Assembly (NCBI GenBank): GCA_016290875.1
Contig: JAEEVL010000012.1
Location: forward strand, 1-64,000
Direction of reading: 5' to 3'
Origin: Ruminococcus sp.
GTDB taxonomy: Bacteria; Bacillota; Clostridia; Oscillospirales; Ruminococcaceae
DNA length: 64,000 bases
Shown piece by piece: positions 43,632-51,954 of the stretch. The notes beneath the pieces were generated by a model. That model did not search any database and had not been told where the DNA came from. It worked only from the letters and a program-made list of their open reading frames with translations. A program made the translations under genes and the position numbers. Numbering within the stretch: the first letter of the stretch is position 1; each line of letters opens with the position of its first letter.

Positions 43632-43718
43632 ATGAAAATCGTAGTGATAAAGAGTCCTAAGCTGATCTCAGGTCTTCTCCGCGTGATATTCCGCATAAAG
43701 AAAGAAGACGAAGCCTGA
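43632..43718 (+). CDS. spoVM: SpoVM-like sporulation peptide
   Basis: A 28-residue peptide beginning MKIVVIKSPKLISGLLRVIF and ending in charged residues. It matches SpoVM (26 residues in Bacillus subtilis): a short variable start, the conserved Lys-x-Pro kink and an amphipathic helix with basic residues that lies in the outer forespore membrane and recruits SpoIVA. The ribosome binding site AGGAGG is 7 nt upstream. A terminator follows at 43743. It is too short for ordinary gene finding. The family call is strong for such a short protein but should be confirmed by alignment. Confidence 0.8.
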   Translation: MKIVVIKSPKLISGLLRVIFRIKKEDEA

Positions 43719-43742
43719 GTCAGGCAAGCCGCTCTTTCTGCA

Positions 43743-43772
43743 AAAAGCTCCCATAAAGGGAGCTTTTGTTTT
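43743..43772. terminator. Bidirectional terminator after spoVM
   Basis: AAAAGCTCCC-ATAAA-GGGAGCTTTT followed by GTTTTT on the plus strand and by TTTTTGC on the minus strand. It serves spoVM and the convergent small membrane protein gene. Confidence 0.85.
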
Positions 43773-43775
43773 TGG

Positions 43776-43943
43776 TCATATACCGCAGTCTTCGTAATCC
43801 TTCCAGCGCTCAAAATCGAGCTTGTTGCTCCAGCTCTTGTACATTACATATACCACTGAAGCGATCGCGAGAAAGATAGCCGCCAGCAAAGGGAGAGAAT
43901 CCTTAACAAACCTGCGCGAATCAACTGTATTTTTCCGGATCAT
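43776..43943 (-). CDS. 55-residue single-TM protein downstream of pspA
   Basis: The ATG at 43943 has AGGAAG about 8 nt upstream and opens a 55-residue protein: a basic N-terminus (MIRKNTVDSRRF), a hydrophobic segment at about 18-35 and a charged C-terminal tail (NKLDFERWKDYEDCG). It lies 45 bp after the pspA stop on the same strand and ends at a shared terminator, so it may be co-transcribed with pspA and act as a membrane partner, much as small PspB/C-like proteins do elsewhere. No sequence family is recognised. Confidence 0.6.
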   Translation of the reverse strand: MIRKNTVDSRRFVKDSLPLLAAIFLAIASVVYVMYKSWSNKLDFERWKDYEDCGI

Positions 43944-43988
43944 AAAAACACTTCCTTTCCTGTACGTTGACGGTAAATCCGTTTATAA

Positions 43989-44678
43989 TTATGCTTCTGT
44001 GCTATCAGAAGCTCCGCCGTTCATCTCAGCCATAAGTCTCTGGAGCTCTGCATCTACCTTAGCGTCAGATTCGAGCTTCTCAAAGGTATCATTAAGGTCG
44101 TTATCAACGCCTGCTATCTCAGAGAAAGCTGCTGCTTCGGCTTCCTTCTGCTCGATCTTCTCTTCCATTCTGTTGAACTTTTCGAGAGATGAGTTGCCGT
44201 CAAAACCGCCGGCAGCCTTAGCGAGTCCCTTCTGAGTATCAGCCATCTGTGAACGTGCAATGAGCATAGCCTGACGGCTCTTAGCCTCTTCAAGCTTGGA
44301 CTTGAGCACCTCTACCTGATTGCCGATAGCCTCGGTCTGATCAGAGATAGACTCATACATCTGCTTGTAGTTTTCTGTATCCTCGTCTGCCTTGACCTTC
44401 TTTGCAAGAGCCTGCTTAGCGAGTTCTTCATTGCCCTGAGAGAGTGCAGCCTTAGCCTTGTTCTCCCAGCTCTGAGACTGCTTCTGAGCCTCGAGGTATC
44501 TCTTCTCAGCGAGGTGTTCACTTGCCTTAGCCTTGCCGTAGTTCTGCGTAGCCTTGGTAAGCTCTGTCTGCATATCGATAATGATCTGCTTGACCATCTT
44601 CTCAGGATCTTCAGCCCTGTCGATAAGGTCGTTGACATTTGACTTGAGCAGATCGCTTAATCTACGAAATATTCCCAT
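43989..44678 (-). CDS. pspA: PspA/IM30 family phage-shock protein
   Basis: A 229-residue coiled-coil protein of the ESCRT-III-like PspA/Vipp1 family. The N-terminus MGIFRRLSDLLKSNVNDLID with AEDPEKMVKQ is diagnostic. Long helices (about 30-145 and 150-190) are rich in Glu, Lys and Ala, and the C-terminal tail is acidic. It binds stressed membranes and forms large rods or rings. The ATG at 44678 with AAGGAGG upstream is used rather than any of the upstream in-frame starts, which lie in the promoter. Its promoter is strong. Confidence 0.93.
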   Translation of the reverse strand: MGIFRRLSDLLKSNVNDLIDRAEDPEKMVKQIIIDMQTELTKATQNYGKAKASEHLAEKRYLEAQKQSQSWENKAKAALSQGNEELAKQALAKKVKADEDTENYKQMYESISDQTEAIGNQVEVLKSKLEEAKSRQAMLIARSQMADTQKGLAKAAGGFDGNSSLEKFNRMEEKIEQKEAEAAAFSEIAGVDNDLNDTFEKLESDAKVDAELQRLMAEMNGGASDSTEA

Positions 44679-44739
44679 TTTCAAATCCTCCTTAAGATAT
44701 GAATATATCATGTGCACCGGGACCTCCGGTGTTGTTATT

Positions 44740-44768
44740 ATTATAGAATAAAACGGCAAAAAAGTCAA
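44740..44768 (-). promoter_or_regulatory. Promoter of pspA
   Basis: -35 TTGACT (44763-44768), 17-bp spacer, -10 TATAAT (44740-44745), minus strand. Confidence 0.8.
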
Positions 44769-44839
44769 GGAGATACGTGTCGATTTCATCAAATTTTAAC
44801 AACTGAGACACAATTTGACAACGTCTATTAACGGGTGTG

Positions 44840-45121
44840 TTACTTTTTGATATCACCGCTGTCACTTTCGAGTTCGTCAATATATCTGCCGAGTTCTTCG
44901 AGCGATATTCCCTTAGTGCCGATAGGCTCATCCTCGTTGTATCTCAGGAGCTTTTCACGCAGATCGAGCACTTTCTTTCTGCGTTCAAACGCTTCTGCAT
45001 CAATGACTATAAGGTCGGAACAGCCTTCCTTTACAAGCTTCACAGGCTCGGCTGTCATTTCGCAGAGCTTCACGAACAGATCGTAGTTCTTATAGAAATC
45101 ATCATATTTGATAGATATCAT
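44840..45121 (-). CDS. Phd/YefM-like antitoxin without visible toxin
   Basis: A 93-residue protein of the Phd/YefM fold: an N-terminal beta-alpha part (YDDFYKNYDLFVKLC), the core AEPVKLVKEGCSDLIVIDAE, which resembles the usual PVxIT..G.P.aVlis segment, and a charged C-terminal helix (ERRKKVLDLREKLL) that in antitoxins wraps the toxin. No toxin gene follows before pspA, nor precedes it, so it appears orphaned or works as a regulator or as antitoxin for a distant toxin. It lies 67 bp after the TtcA-like gene in the same direction. Confidence 0.7.
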   Translation of the reverse strand: MISIKYDDFYKNYDLFVKLCEMTAEPVKLVKEGCSDLIVIDAEAFERRKKVLDLREKLLRYNEDEPIGTKGISLEELGRYIDELESDSGDIKK

Positions 45122-45188
45122 ATTATCATTATCCTTCCGGGTAAGCAGTTTGCTTCATATCATAAGGACATATCCGCAAGAGCCGGCA

Positions 45189-46043
45189 TTATTCCTTTGC
45201 GTCGGAATTGCGTGTTCCACGCACAGTTATGCCGTCGGAATAATCGTCAAGGAAATGGTGATGCTCACTGCCGTCACGGTATGAGATAAGCTTGCGGAGA
45301 TTGACATTCTCAGCACTGCGGAAGATATTCATATCCACAGCCGGATTGACGCTCCTCAGCTGCACAAGGAGCTTCTTTATCTCTGCACGTTTGGATTCCT
45401 CCTGATTATCCTGACGCACCTCAGTCATCCTGCAGGCACAACGAATAAACTCCAGCCCGTTGTACTCAGCCCAGTCGATGACTGACTGCTCACGGACGAA
45501 ATAGAGCGGCCTTATAAGTTCCATACCTGCATAATTCTCGCTGTGGAGCTTTGGCAGCATAGTCTGCATCTGCGAACCGTAAAGCATACCCATAAGTATA
45601 GTCTCGATGACATCATCAAAGTGATGTCCGAGTGCTATCTTATTGCAGCCCATAGCCTTTGCAGTCTTGTACAGCCAGCCGCGGCGAAGCCTTGCACATA
45701 TAAAGCAGGGATTAGAGTTCTCGTTCTCCACGGAATCAAAGATACGTGTTTCACGTATCGTCACCGGTATCCCGAGTAATGCTGCATTTTCCTCTATCTT
45801 CCTGCGGTTCGCGGGACTGTATCCCGGATCCATAACGAGAAATCCCACTTCAAAAGGCATCTTGCTGAAGCGTTTCATTCTCAGCATACACTGCGCCATA
45901 AGCATGGAATCCTTGCCGCCTGATATACAGACAGCTATCCTGTCACCCGGCAGTATAAGCTGGTAATCGCGTACTGCTTTATTGAATCTGGACCAAATCT
46001 GCTTGTTGAATCTTCCTGCGATGGACTCTTCTATCGGATTCAT
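45189..46043 (-). CDS. TtcA/TilS-like tRNA thiolation protein
   Basis: A 284-residue PP-loop ATPase. The PP-loop CISGGKDSMLMAQCMLRM lies at about residues 39-56. A CxxC motif in NPCFICARLRRGWLY (about 113) and a third cysteine pair in FIRCACRM (about 200) match the cluster ligands of TtcA, which makes 2-thiocytidine at tRNA position 32. GHHFDDVIETILMG is also conserved. The C-terminal region is typical for short clostridial members. The ATG overlaps the upstream GntR gene by 4 bp, an unusual partnership for a tRNA modification gene. Confidence 0.85.
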   Translation of the reverse strand: MNPIEESIAGRFNKQIWSRFNKAVRDYQLILPGDRIAVCISGGKDSMLMAQCMLRMKRFSKMPFEVGFLVMDPGYSPANRRKIEENAALLGIPVTIRETRIFDSVENENSNPCFICARLRRGWLYKTAKAMGCNKIALGHHFDDVIETILMGMLYGSQMQTMLPKLHSENYAGMELIRPLYFVREQSVIDWAEYNGLEFIRCACRMTEVRQDNQEESKRAEIKKLLVQLRSVNPAVDMNIFRSAENVNLRKLISYRDGSEHHHFLDDYSDGITVRGTRNSDAKE

Positions 46044-46723
46044 ACCTGATGAGGATCTCCAAGGCTGTCAACAATATTATAATGCTCATCGATAGCGGCT
46101 TCACAAGCCTTGATATCGCCTGTGAGCAGATTGTAAGCTATCTGTTCATGAGCAACTGTGAGACGCGCTTTTAGCTCATCACTGGCTATCATAACCATAC
46201 TGTCTATCCACTTTCGGTGAACACCCGTAACCGCATCGAGCAGAGTTATCATAAAACTGTTCTCTGTCGCACGTATAAGAGTATAATGGAAATGCGAATC
46301 TGCCTCTGACAGTTCGTGGCTGTCAGCTGCGTTTTTAAGCTGCTTTACAGCCTGAGCGATGTTCTTGCGGTTTTCATCGCTGCAGCCCTTGCGGATAATA
46401 TAACCGCAAACGGTCTTTTCCATATACCTGCGGAACGTAAATATCTCGTCCTTTGTGGTATGCTTCATCATGAGCATAATATTAATGATCTTTGTGAATG
46501 TCTCTGAGAGGTGGTCTGTGAGATAAGTTCCTGAACCCTGCTTACACTCAACGAGACCGAGGTCCTCCATTGTTCTTAGCGCTTCACGGACTGAATTCCT
46601 GCTTATACCGAGTCTCTCAGCGAGAGCTCTTTCGGTAGGCAGTTTGTCTCCGGTAGTTATCATACCGCCTTCGATAAGATCGAAAACATAGTCCATGATC
46701 ACCTGATACTCTGTCTTTTCCAT
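46040..46723 (-). CDS. GntR/FadR-family transcriptional regulator
   Basis: A 227-residue regulator. The N-terminal winged helix-turn-helix (about 5-75) includes GGMITTGDKLPTERALAERL and ISRNSVREALRTMEDLGLVE. The C-terminal FCD domain (about 90-220, all helical) contains metal/ligand-type His residues (ADSHFHYTLIRATEN, HEQIAYNLL, DEHYNIV). The ligand is probably a small carboxylate or sugar acid, as in related FCD proteins. It leads the operon with the TtcA-like gene. Confidence 0.9.
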   Translation of the reverse strand: MEKTEYQVIMDYVFDLIEGGMITTGDKLPTERALAERLGISRNSVREALRTMEDLGLVECKQGSGTYLTDHLSETFTKIINIMLMMKHTTKDEIFTFRRYMEKTVCGYIIRKGCSDENRKNIAQAVKQLKNAADSHELSEADSHFHYTLIRATENSFMITLLDAVTGVHRKWIDSMVMIASDELKARLTVAHEQIAYNLLTGDIKACEAAIDEHYNIVDSLGDPHQV

Positions 46724-46789
46724 GATCCCTCCAGCCTTTTAGTAATGATTTTTTCTTCTTCCATAGTTAAAACAAAAAGTTGTAAGTAC

Positions 46790-46818
46790 ATTATAACACA
46801 AATAAATTAAATAGTAAA
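46790..46818 (-). promoter_or_regulatory. Promoter of the gntR-ttcA unit
   Basis: -35 TTTACT (46813-46818), 17-bp spacer, -10 TATAAT (46790-46795), minus strand. Confidence 0.55.
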
Positions 46819-46896
46819 GAGAAATTTGCAAATTTTAACAAAGAATATTTTCACCTTCCGGGATAAGGCATTTTTCCAATACGATCATAAAAAACA

Positions 46897-46919
46897 AGGC
46901 GGATCAATACGATCCGCCT
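46897..46919 (-). terminator. Terminator of the hydrogenase-like gene
   Basis: AGGCGGATC/GATCCGCCT stem with a 5-nt loop, followed on the minus strand by TGTTTTTTATG. Confidence 0.85.
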
Positions 46920-46938
46920 GTATAAGTTTCAGATTATA

Positions 46939-48618
46939 TCAGCTTTCCGAATTAACGAGAGCCTCATTGATATTATCAACGAGTGTTCTGATCTCGTCAA
47001 TTGACTTGTGGATATCTGCAGAGCTCTCTGTTGTCTTTGTAACATTGTCATCGAGTGCGCTGAATGCAGATATAGTCATCTCAAGAATATTGATGAGCTG
47101 CTTTACACTGTCAGCATCCATAGTGGGATTCTCGTTACAGAATGCAACAACGTTCTGGAGAAGATCCTTAACGACAGTAGCTCTCTCGCTGGTTGCCGAT
47201 GTAGAAGCACCGATAGTCTCCATATTCTCTGTGATACCCTTAACTTCGCCCTTGAGCTTGTTGGAGAGTTCGAGACATTCTGCGGTGATCTCAGCAAGTC
47301 TCTCGTGCTGCTTAGCCAGCTCGGAGTGTCTTGCAAGGAGTACGGATTTTGCATGAACTACGCAGTTCTCGGGAGTATTGACACCTCTTGCGATAGCGAT
47401 AGCCATATCACGACATCCGTTGTATCCGCAGGCACGGCAGTTGTAGTTTCTGTCCTCTTCAGTGTGCTTGCCCATCTTCTCAAAGATAGGTTCGAGCTGC
47501 TTGATGTTAGGAACAGGAGTAGGCATAGTACCCTTGTATGTTCTCATGAAGTCAGCAACGCGGAGCTCCTCGTCGAAACGCTTGAAGAGCTTATCCTCGC
47601 CTCTGCCCATGATACCACCTGATTTACGTCTTCCCTTTGATTCGAGCTCGATAGTTCTCATAGTAGCCATTACATCGAAAGCTGTCTGCTTTGTTCCGGC
47701 AGCCGGTCCGACATTACAGCCGAATTCACATGAGAGCACGTCGAATATCTGAGGATGCTTGGACTCAGGCATCTTTGAATACATATCCAGCTCGGGGTAC
47801 ACCTTGCGTACACCCTCTGATGTTGTGATATTGAGCTCGGGATCGTGCAGCCAGAGGTTGTCTCTGAATCCGCCCGGACGTGAATATACAGAACCGAGCT
47901 GTCCCTGCTGATCCTCAAACTTATACTCAAAGTCATCAGTAGTATTTGTAGGGATGTTTATGCCGTTTCTCTCGAAGTAATCCATCAGCTTCTTGAATGT
48001 TACATTGTATTCAATGAGGCCTGTCTCTTCAAACTCTGCCTTCTTGGCAATACAGGGAGAAAGGTAAGCGATGGGATTGGTTCTTCTGAGATACTGCTTT
48101 ATGAATACAGCTGCACAACAGGCAGGGCTGTGTACAGGTGAAAGATTCGAGAGCATCTTAGGTACATATGTCTCAATATACTTAACGATAGAAGCACAGG
48201 GCTGTGTAATGATGTTGCCAAACTTCTTCTGCTCGATCATTCTGAGGTGAACCCATGTGCATATATCAGCACCGAAGGATCCGTCATATACAGAACATCC
48301 CTGCTTCTTGAACCAGTCAAGTATTCCCTTCCATCTTGTCGGGAATATAGTCTTGATAGCCGGAGAAGCTATGATTATCATCTTTTCTTTGATAACTCTT
48401 GACATACATTCTTCTGTATCGTCGATAAAATCTCTTGCACCGTGCTGACATACCTTTACACATTCGCCGCAGCCGATACACTTTGCGTGATTGACAGAAG
48501 TAACAAATCTTCCGTCATCCAGACGCTTTACTACATTTGCTTCCGGAGCCGGACAAGCACGCACACACGCATTGCAGCCCTGGCATTTTTCGGGTTTTAC
48601 GATAACGAGTTCATTCAT
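46939..48618 (-). CDS. Sensory-type [FeFe]-hydrogenase-like protein with coiled-coil tail
   Basis: A 559-residue protein. Two [4Fe-4S] motifs (CQGCNACVRACP, CIGCGECVKVC) occupy residues 12-60. An H-cluster-type hydrogenase domain (about 70-360) has altered signatures (TQPCASIV, LSPCIAKKAEF, LSCEFGCNVGP) compared with catalytic HydA. A Fe-S domain of the CxxCG.xxC type follows (YNCRACGYNGCRDMA, about 395). The last 120 residues form a helical segment like methyl-accepting signalling coils (ETIGASTSATSERATVVKDL). This resembles group C/D putative sensory hydrogenases, but the PAS domain usual in those is missing. It probably senses H2 or redox state. It follows a DivIVA-like gene by 67 bp. Confidence 0.82.
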   Translation of the reverse strand: MNELVIVKPEKCQGCNACVRACPAPEANVVKRLDDGRFVTSVNHAKCIGCGECVKVCQHGARDFIDDTEECMSRVIKEKMIIIASPAIKTIFPTRWKGILDWFKKQGCSVYDGSFGADICTWVHLRMIEQKKFGNIITQPCASIVKYIETYVPKMLSNLSPVHSPACCAAVFIKQYLRRTNPIAYLSPCIAKKAEFEETGLIEYNVTFKKLMDYFERNGINIPTNTTDDFEYKFEDQQGQLGSVYSRPGGFRDNLWLHDPELNITTSEGVRKVYPELDMYSKMPESKHPQIFDVLSCEFGCNVGPAAGTKQTAFDVMATMRTIELESKGRRKSGGIMGRGEDKLFKRFDEELRVADFMRTYKGTMPTPVPNIKQLEPIFEKMGKHTEEDRNYNCRACGYNGCRDMAIAIARGVNTPENCVVHAKSVLLARHSELAKQHERLAEITAECLELSNKLKGEVKGITENMETIGASTSATSERATVVKDLLQNVVAFCNENPTMDADSVKQLINILEMTISAFSALDDNVTKTTESSADIHKSIDEIRTLVDNINEALVNSES

Positions 48619-48684
48619 GTTTATATACCCCTCTGTTATTATGTATAGTGCAGGAGTTCCTAACCTCCTGCTGATAAACAGTTA

Positions 48685-49773
48685 TTACTTGTCGCCGAGA
48701 GCGCTCGCCTGTGCTGCAAGTGCTGCGAGATCGATCTTTCCGCTCTTCTTCTCAGCAGGCTTTTCCTCTGCGGGAGCGCTCTCCTGAACGGGAGCCGAAT
48801 TCTCCTCGTCAGACTTTTCACCGGACTTCTCGAGCTTTTCAAGAGCCTCTGCCATCTGCTTCAGCTTGTCGAGACCTTCCTTCTGCTTCTGTCTTTCCTC
48901 GTTGCGTGCAGCGATCTCTTCTTCTCTCTGCCTGAGAGCTTCTCTCTTGGGAGCTTCGGGAATATTGAGCTCAACGCGCTCGGGCTCTCTGAATACAGGT
49001 ACTCCGCCTTCTCTGAGAGTATTGCTTATCGTGAAGAGTCTCTCCTCTGCATCGCTTATATCAGCAAGACCGTTGTCTACGAACTTTTCAAGTACAGTTC
49101 TGAGCTGTGACATCTGAGCGCCTATTCTTGTGACGTCATCGAGCATAACAGCCTTGAGGTTGTTGTTGGATGTCTTGAGTTCTTCTGCTGTATTCTGAAG
49201 ATCTGAGAGCTTCATAGCAGCTTCTCTCTCTGCATCATATATTATCTGCTTAGCCTCATCATTGGCATCGGCAACTGTTGATTCTGCAAGGCTCTTAGCC
49301 TCTTCTTTAATTCTGTCAGCCTCTTTCTTGGCATTGTCAACGAGCATATCAGCCGATTTCTGAGCCTCAATGAACACCTGGCTCAGTGCAGTAGGATCGG
49401 AGCCTGCCTTCAGTGCAGCGACCGTCTCCTTTGCCTTCTTGAGCTGATCCTCAAGACCTGTTACTGTACCGGTAAGCTCTGTGATCTTGTCATTGTTTAC
49501 GCGGTTTTCCTCTTCGACAGCCTTGAGCTTGGTTGAGAGAGTTTCATTCTGAACCTGTACCTGTGTGAGCTTGGCTCTTTCGCCAGCCATAACAGTTTCG
49601 TTTGCCTTTTCAGCTTCAGTACCCTTTTTATAAGCCTCCATCAAAAGCTTTGTCTCTCTGAGCTCATTTTTAAGGTCAAAAACCTGATTATTGAGGTATT
49701 CAAGTCGCCTTATGACCTCTGCTTTATCATAGCCGCCGAACGTGACGGTCTTTATGAATCTTGCCTCTGCCAT
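48685..49773 (-). CDS. DivIVA-like coiled-coil protein
   Basis: A 362-residue protein whose N-terminus (FIKTVTFGGYDKAEVIRRLE, then YLNNQVFDLKNELRE) matches DivIVA/GpsB-like domains that sense curved membranes. A very long coiled coil (about 40-225, heptads rich in Lys/Glu/Ala) and a second helical part with Arg/Glu repeats (about 285-325) follow. The C-terminus is Pro/Ala/Lys-rich (PVQESAPAEEKPAEKK). The ATG at 49773 with GGGGAGGA 8 nt upstream is preferred to 49791. It likely tethers other proteins, perhaps including the hydrogenase-like sensor encoded next. Confidence 0.78.
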   Translation of the reverse strand: MAEARFIKTVTFGGYDKAEVIRRLEYLNNQVFDLKNELRETKLLMEAYKKGTEAEKANETVMAGERAKLTQVQVQNETLSTKLKAVEEENRVNNDKITELTGTVTGLEDQLKKAKETVAALKAGSDPTALSQVFIEAQKSADMLVDNAKKEADRIKEEAKSLAESTVADANDEAKQIIYDAEREAAMKLSDLQNTAEELKTSNNNLKAVMLDDVTRIGAQMSQLRTVLEKFVDNGLADISDAEERLFTISNTLREGGVPVFREPERVELNIPEAPKREALRQREEEIAARNEERQKQKEGLDKLKQMAEALEKLEKSGEKSDEENSAPVQESAPAEEKPAEKKSGKIDLAALAAQASALGDK

Positions 49774-49848
49774 TTCAATCCTCCCCGGCACCAGCGCTAT
49801 CTTCCCTACGCTTATATGATGCCTTTAAAAGTTAGTATTTATAAAAAT

Positions 49849-49877
49849 ATTATACATCATATTGAGCCTAAAGTCAA
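49849..49877 (-). promoter_or_regulatory. Promoter of the divIVA-like/hydrogenase-like unit
   Basis: -35 TTGACT (49872-49877), 17-bp spacer, -10 TATAAT (49849-49854), minus strand. Confidence 0.8.
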
Positions 49878-49953
49878 TATAAGAAATATACAAAATACTT
49901 TCGGCTTTTATGCACGTTGCACAGTTTTTTCACATATGCAGATCAAACTAAAA

Positions 49954-49983
49954 AACGTTCCCGGATACATATCCGGAAACGTT
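49954..49983 (-). terminator. Terminator after the 183-residue gene
   Basis: AACGTTCCCGGAT/ATCCGGAAACGTT stem with a 4-nt loop and one mismatch, followed on the minus strand by TTTTTAG. Confidence 0.85.
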
Positions 49984-49992
49984 CTGTTTCAG

Positions 49993-50544
49993 TCATATAT
50001 CATTATCTCTTATGAGCTGTCTAACCTCATGATTGTCATACAGCCCGAGATCGAAGAGTTTATCCGCCTGACGGCGAGTGAGCTTTCCGTTGCCGGAATG
50101 TACATACTGACCGTGCTGACGTTCTCTGCCGTCCCACGAATCTATTATCTTCAGCCAGCCTGCACGTTCAAGGGCAGTTTCCGGGTACTTGGACTTCGGG
50201 AAGAACTTCCTTGCGAGCATAACAGCACACTTATTGTGGTTGGTATAGCTGCACGAATAGGTGTCGCCGTCCGGAGACATCCAGCCGAGCTTGAAGTCCG
50301 GATCATTCTTGTAGAACATATCCTCCAGCTTGAGAGGGAATTCATCGTCGGACTCGATTATCTTGACAAAGCGGAAATCACCGAATTCAAACTTGAAATA
50401 GCCGCCAGTACCGTCAAGGACTATCGGGAGCTGCTCTTCCGTTATCAGCTCTTCAAAGCCGGTATCGGTCAGACCTTCGATAGTATCGACATATTCGTAG
50501 CAATAGAGCCCTGTCGGCGATCTGTAAACAGCGTACTTTTTCAC
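49993..50544 (-). CDS. Conserved-looking hypothetical protein, unknown
   Basis: A 183-residue soluble protein starting at GTG with GAGGTGAGAGG upstream. The N-terminal half is beta-rich with many aromatic residues (YAVYRSPTGLYCYEYVD, GGYFKFEFGDFRFVKII). The C-terminal half has CAVMLARKFFPKSKYPETAL and a helix-rich end with RRQADKLFDLGLYD. No known family is recognised. It has its own promoter and terminator. A longer open frame on the opposite strand (49816-50790) has no ribosome binding site and crosses both the promoter and the terminator, so it is rejected. Confidence 0.7.
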   Translation of the reverse strand: MKKYAVYRSPTGLYCYEYVDTIEGLTDTGFEELITEEQLPIVLDGTGGYFKFEFGDFRFVKIIESDDEFPLKLEDMFYKNDPDFKLGWMSPDGDTYSCSYTNHNKCAVMLARKFFPKSKYPETALERAGWLKIIDSWDGRERQHGQYVHSGNGKLTRRQADKLFDLGLYDNHEVRQLIRDNDI

Positions 50545-50583
50545 CCTCTCACCTCTTTTCCGGATAGATATAGCTATATGTAT

Positions 50584-50612
50584 ATTTTACCATTAATCAT
50601 ACTACTTGTCAA
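50584..50612 (-). promoter_or_regulatory. Promoter of the 183-residue gene
   Basis: -35 TTGACA (50607-50612), 17-bp spacer, -10 TAAAAT (50584-50589), minus strand. Confidence 0.75.
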
Positions 50613-50664
50613 ACTATATTTAACTGGCATTAATCTCAAGTATTTGTATAGTTTGCATAAAAAA

Positions 50665-50690
50665 ACTGCCGGTACTTTCGTACCGGCAGT
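50665..50690 (-). terminator. Terminator of the binding protein/GGDEF-like unit
   Basis: A perfect 11-bp stem ACTGCCGGTAC/GTACCGGCAGT around TTTC, then TTTTTTTATG on the minus strand. Confidence 0.9.
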
Positions 50691-50706
50691 CCTGATAATA
50701 TTCAGA

Positions 50707-51939
50707 TCAGATGTCAACAACTGTATTGACCATGTTACCGCCGTTGAGCTTAGCATTTCTGAGTGCTGTATCGAGCTTAACGAGCAGTGAGTTAACGTTG
50801 AGACAATCACCCGGCAGGTAGTGATAAACGCTTCCTGATGTCGGGAGCTGTACTGTAAGGTTAAGTACATCGTAAGGACTTGTCATAACAGCGTGGATAT
50901 TCTGAACGATACCCATTGCCTGGCTCTCTGAGATCTCCTTGTTGAATACGAAGCAGAACTCATTACCTGTGATGTTGTAGATTTCAGCAGAACCGCCGAA
51001 CTCGTTCTTAAGTCTTTCAGCTACTGCGATGAGATACTCATCACCGAAGTCGTAACCGTATGTATCATTAATGCTGCGGAAGTTATCCATATCGAATACC
51101 GCGATATTGAAGCGGTCTGATTCGAGTCTGCCGCTGATTTCTTCATCGAGAGCATAACGGTTCTTCATACCTGTAAGAATGTTTGTAAGAGCAAGGTCAC
51201 TTGCCTTCTGACGTGTAGACTTGAGCTTAGCGTCAACCTCACGGAGGCTCTTCTCACGCTCTTCAAGGTCGAGTCTTGCCTTCTTAGCCATCTTAGCGAT
51301 GAACATGATAGCAATTTCGCCGATGATAAGGAATACGAACATGAGAGCTTCAACAAGGATGAATACTTTTACAATTTTAGCGCTCTGTTCAGAAGCATCT
51401 CTGCTCGCAACGTCGATCGTACCTTCAAGCATTTCTGAAGCTGTGATCTGAAGAGGATAGATCTCCTGCTTGTAGAGAGTTTCCATACTTACACCGAATG
51501 CCTCGACACCGGAGCCACCATCAGCCTGAGCTTTTTTGAACTGAGCCTGGAATTCCTGAAGACGTGATTCATAAGTCTTTATCAGTGATCTTGCAGTATT
51601 AAAACGCTTTTCAACCTTAGCAGACTTTCCTTCAGTATCGTCAAAGTCATTCATAGCATCATAGATATTATCAAAAGAAAGCTGGGTATCTTCAGCAAGT
51701 GAACCATAATCAGTCGGATCCATAACGATACGGAGAACGTATCCGTTGATAGTTTCCATCTCTGATTTCATACGGTTAATAGAGTTCATAGTACCCTGTG
51801 TCTTTTCCGAAATACTGCGGTTCGTTCTTGAAAGGAAAGCCACAAGCGCCATATTAGCAAGAACAACGACAGCCAGAAGAATAGCACCGAAGGTGTAAGC
51901 TCTGGATTGATAATTTGCATTATTTTTATCTTTAGCCAT
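50707..51939 (-). CDS. Membrane receptor with helical ectodomain and degenerate GGDEF domain
   Basis: A 410-residue protein. TM1 at about 13-35, an extracytoplasmic all-helical region (about 36-195) of the four-helix-bundle receptor type, TM2 at about 197-222, a coiled-coil linker rich in Arg/Glu/Lys and a GGDEF domain (about 250-405). The cyclase domain keeps LTGMKNRYALDEEI and FDMDNFRSINDTYGYDFGD but the active loop reads TGNEF, so catalytic activity is doubtful. It follows a sugar-binding lipoprotein gene by 15 bp, which suggests that the lipoprotein presents ligand to the helical ectodomain. Confidence 0.85.
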   Translation of the reverse strand: MAKDKNNANYQSRAYTFGAILLAVVVLANMALVAFLSRTNRSISEKTQGTMNSINRMKSEMETINGYVLRIVMDPTDYGSLAEDTQLSFDNIYDAMNDFDDTEGKSAKVEKRFNTARSLIKTYESRLQEFQAQFKKAQADGGSGVEAFGVSMETLYKQEIYPLQITASEMLEGTIDVASRDASEQSAKIVKVFILVEALMFVFLIIGEIAIMFIAKMAKKARLDLEEREKSLREVDAKLKSTRQKASDLALTNILTGMKNRYALDEEISGRLESDRFNIAVFDMDNFRSINDTYGYDFGDEYLIAVAERLKNEFGGSAEIYNITGNEFCFVFNKEISESQAMGIVQNIHAVMTSPYDVLNLTVQLPTSGSVYHYLPGDCLNVNSLLVKLDTALRNAKLNGGNMVNTVVDI

Positions 51940-51954
51940 AGTCTTTTACCTCCA

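Noticed and set aside
44901..45121. Toxin-antitoxin pair
   Set aside because: Only the antitoxin-like gene is visible; no adjacent toxin frame with a ribosome binding site on the same strand.
49816..50790. 324-codon plus-strand open frame
   Set aside because: It crosses the terminators and promoters of minus-strand genes and overlaps two of them; no ribosome binding site and no family resemblance.
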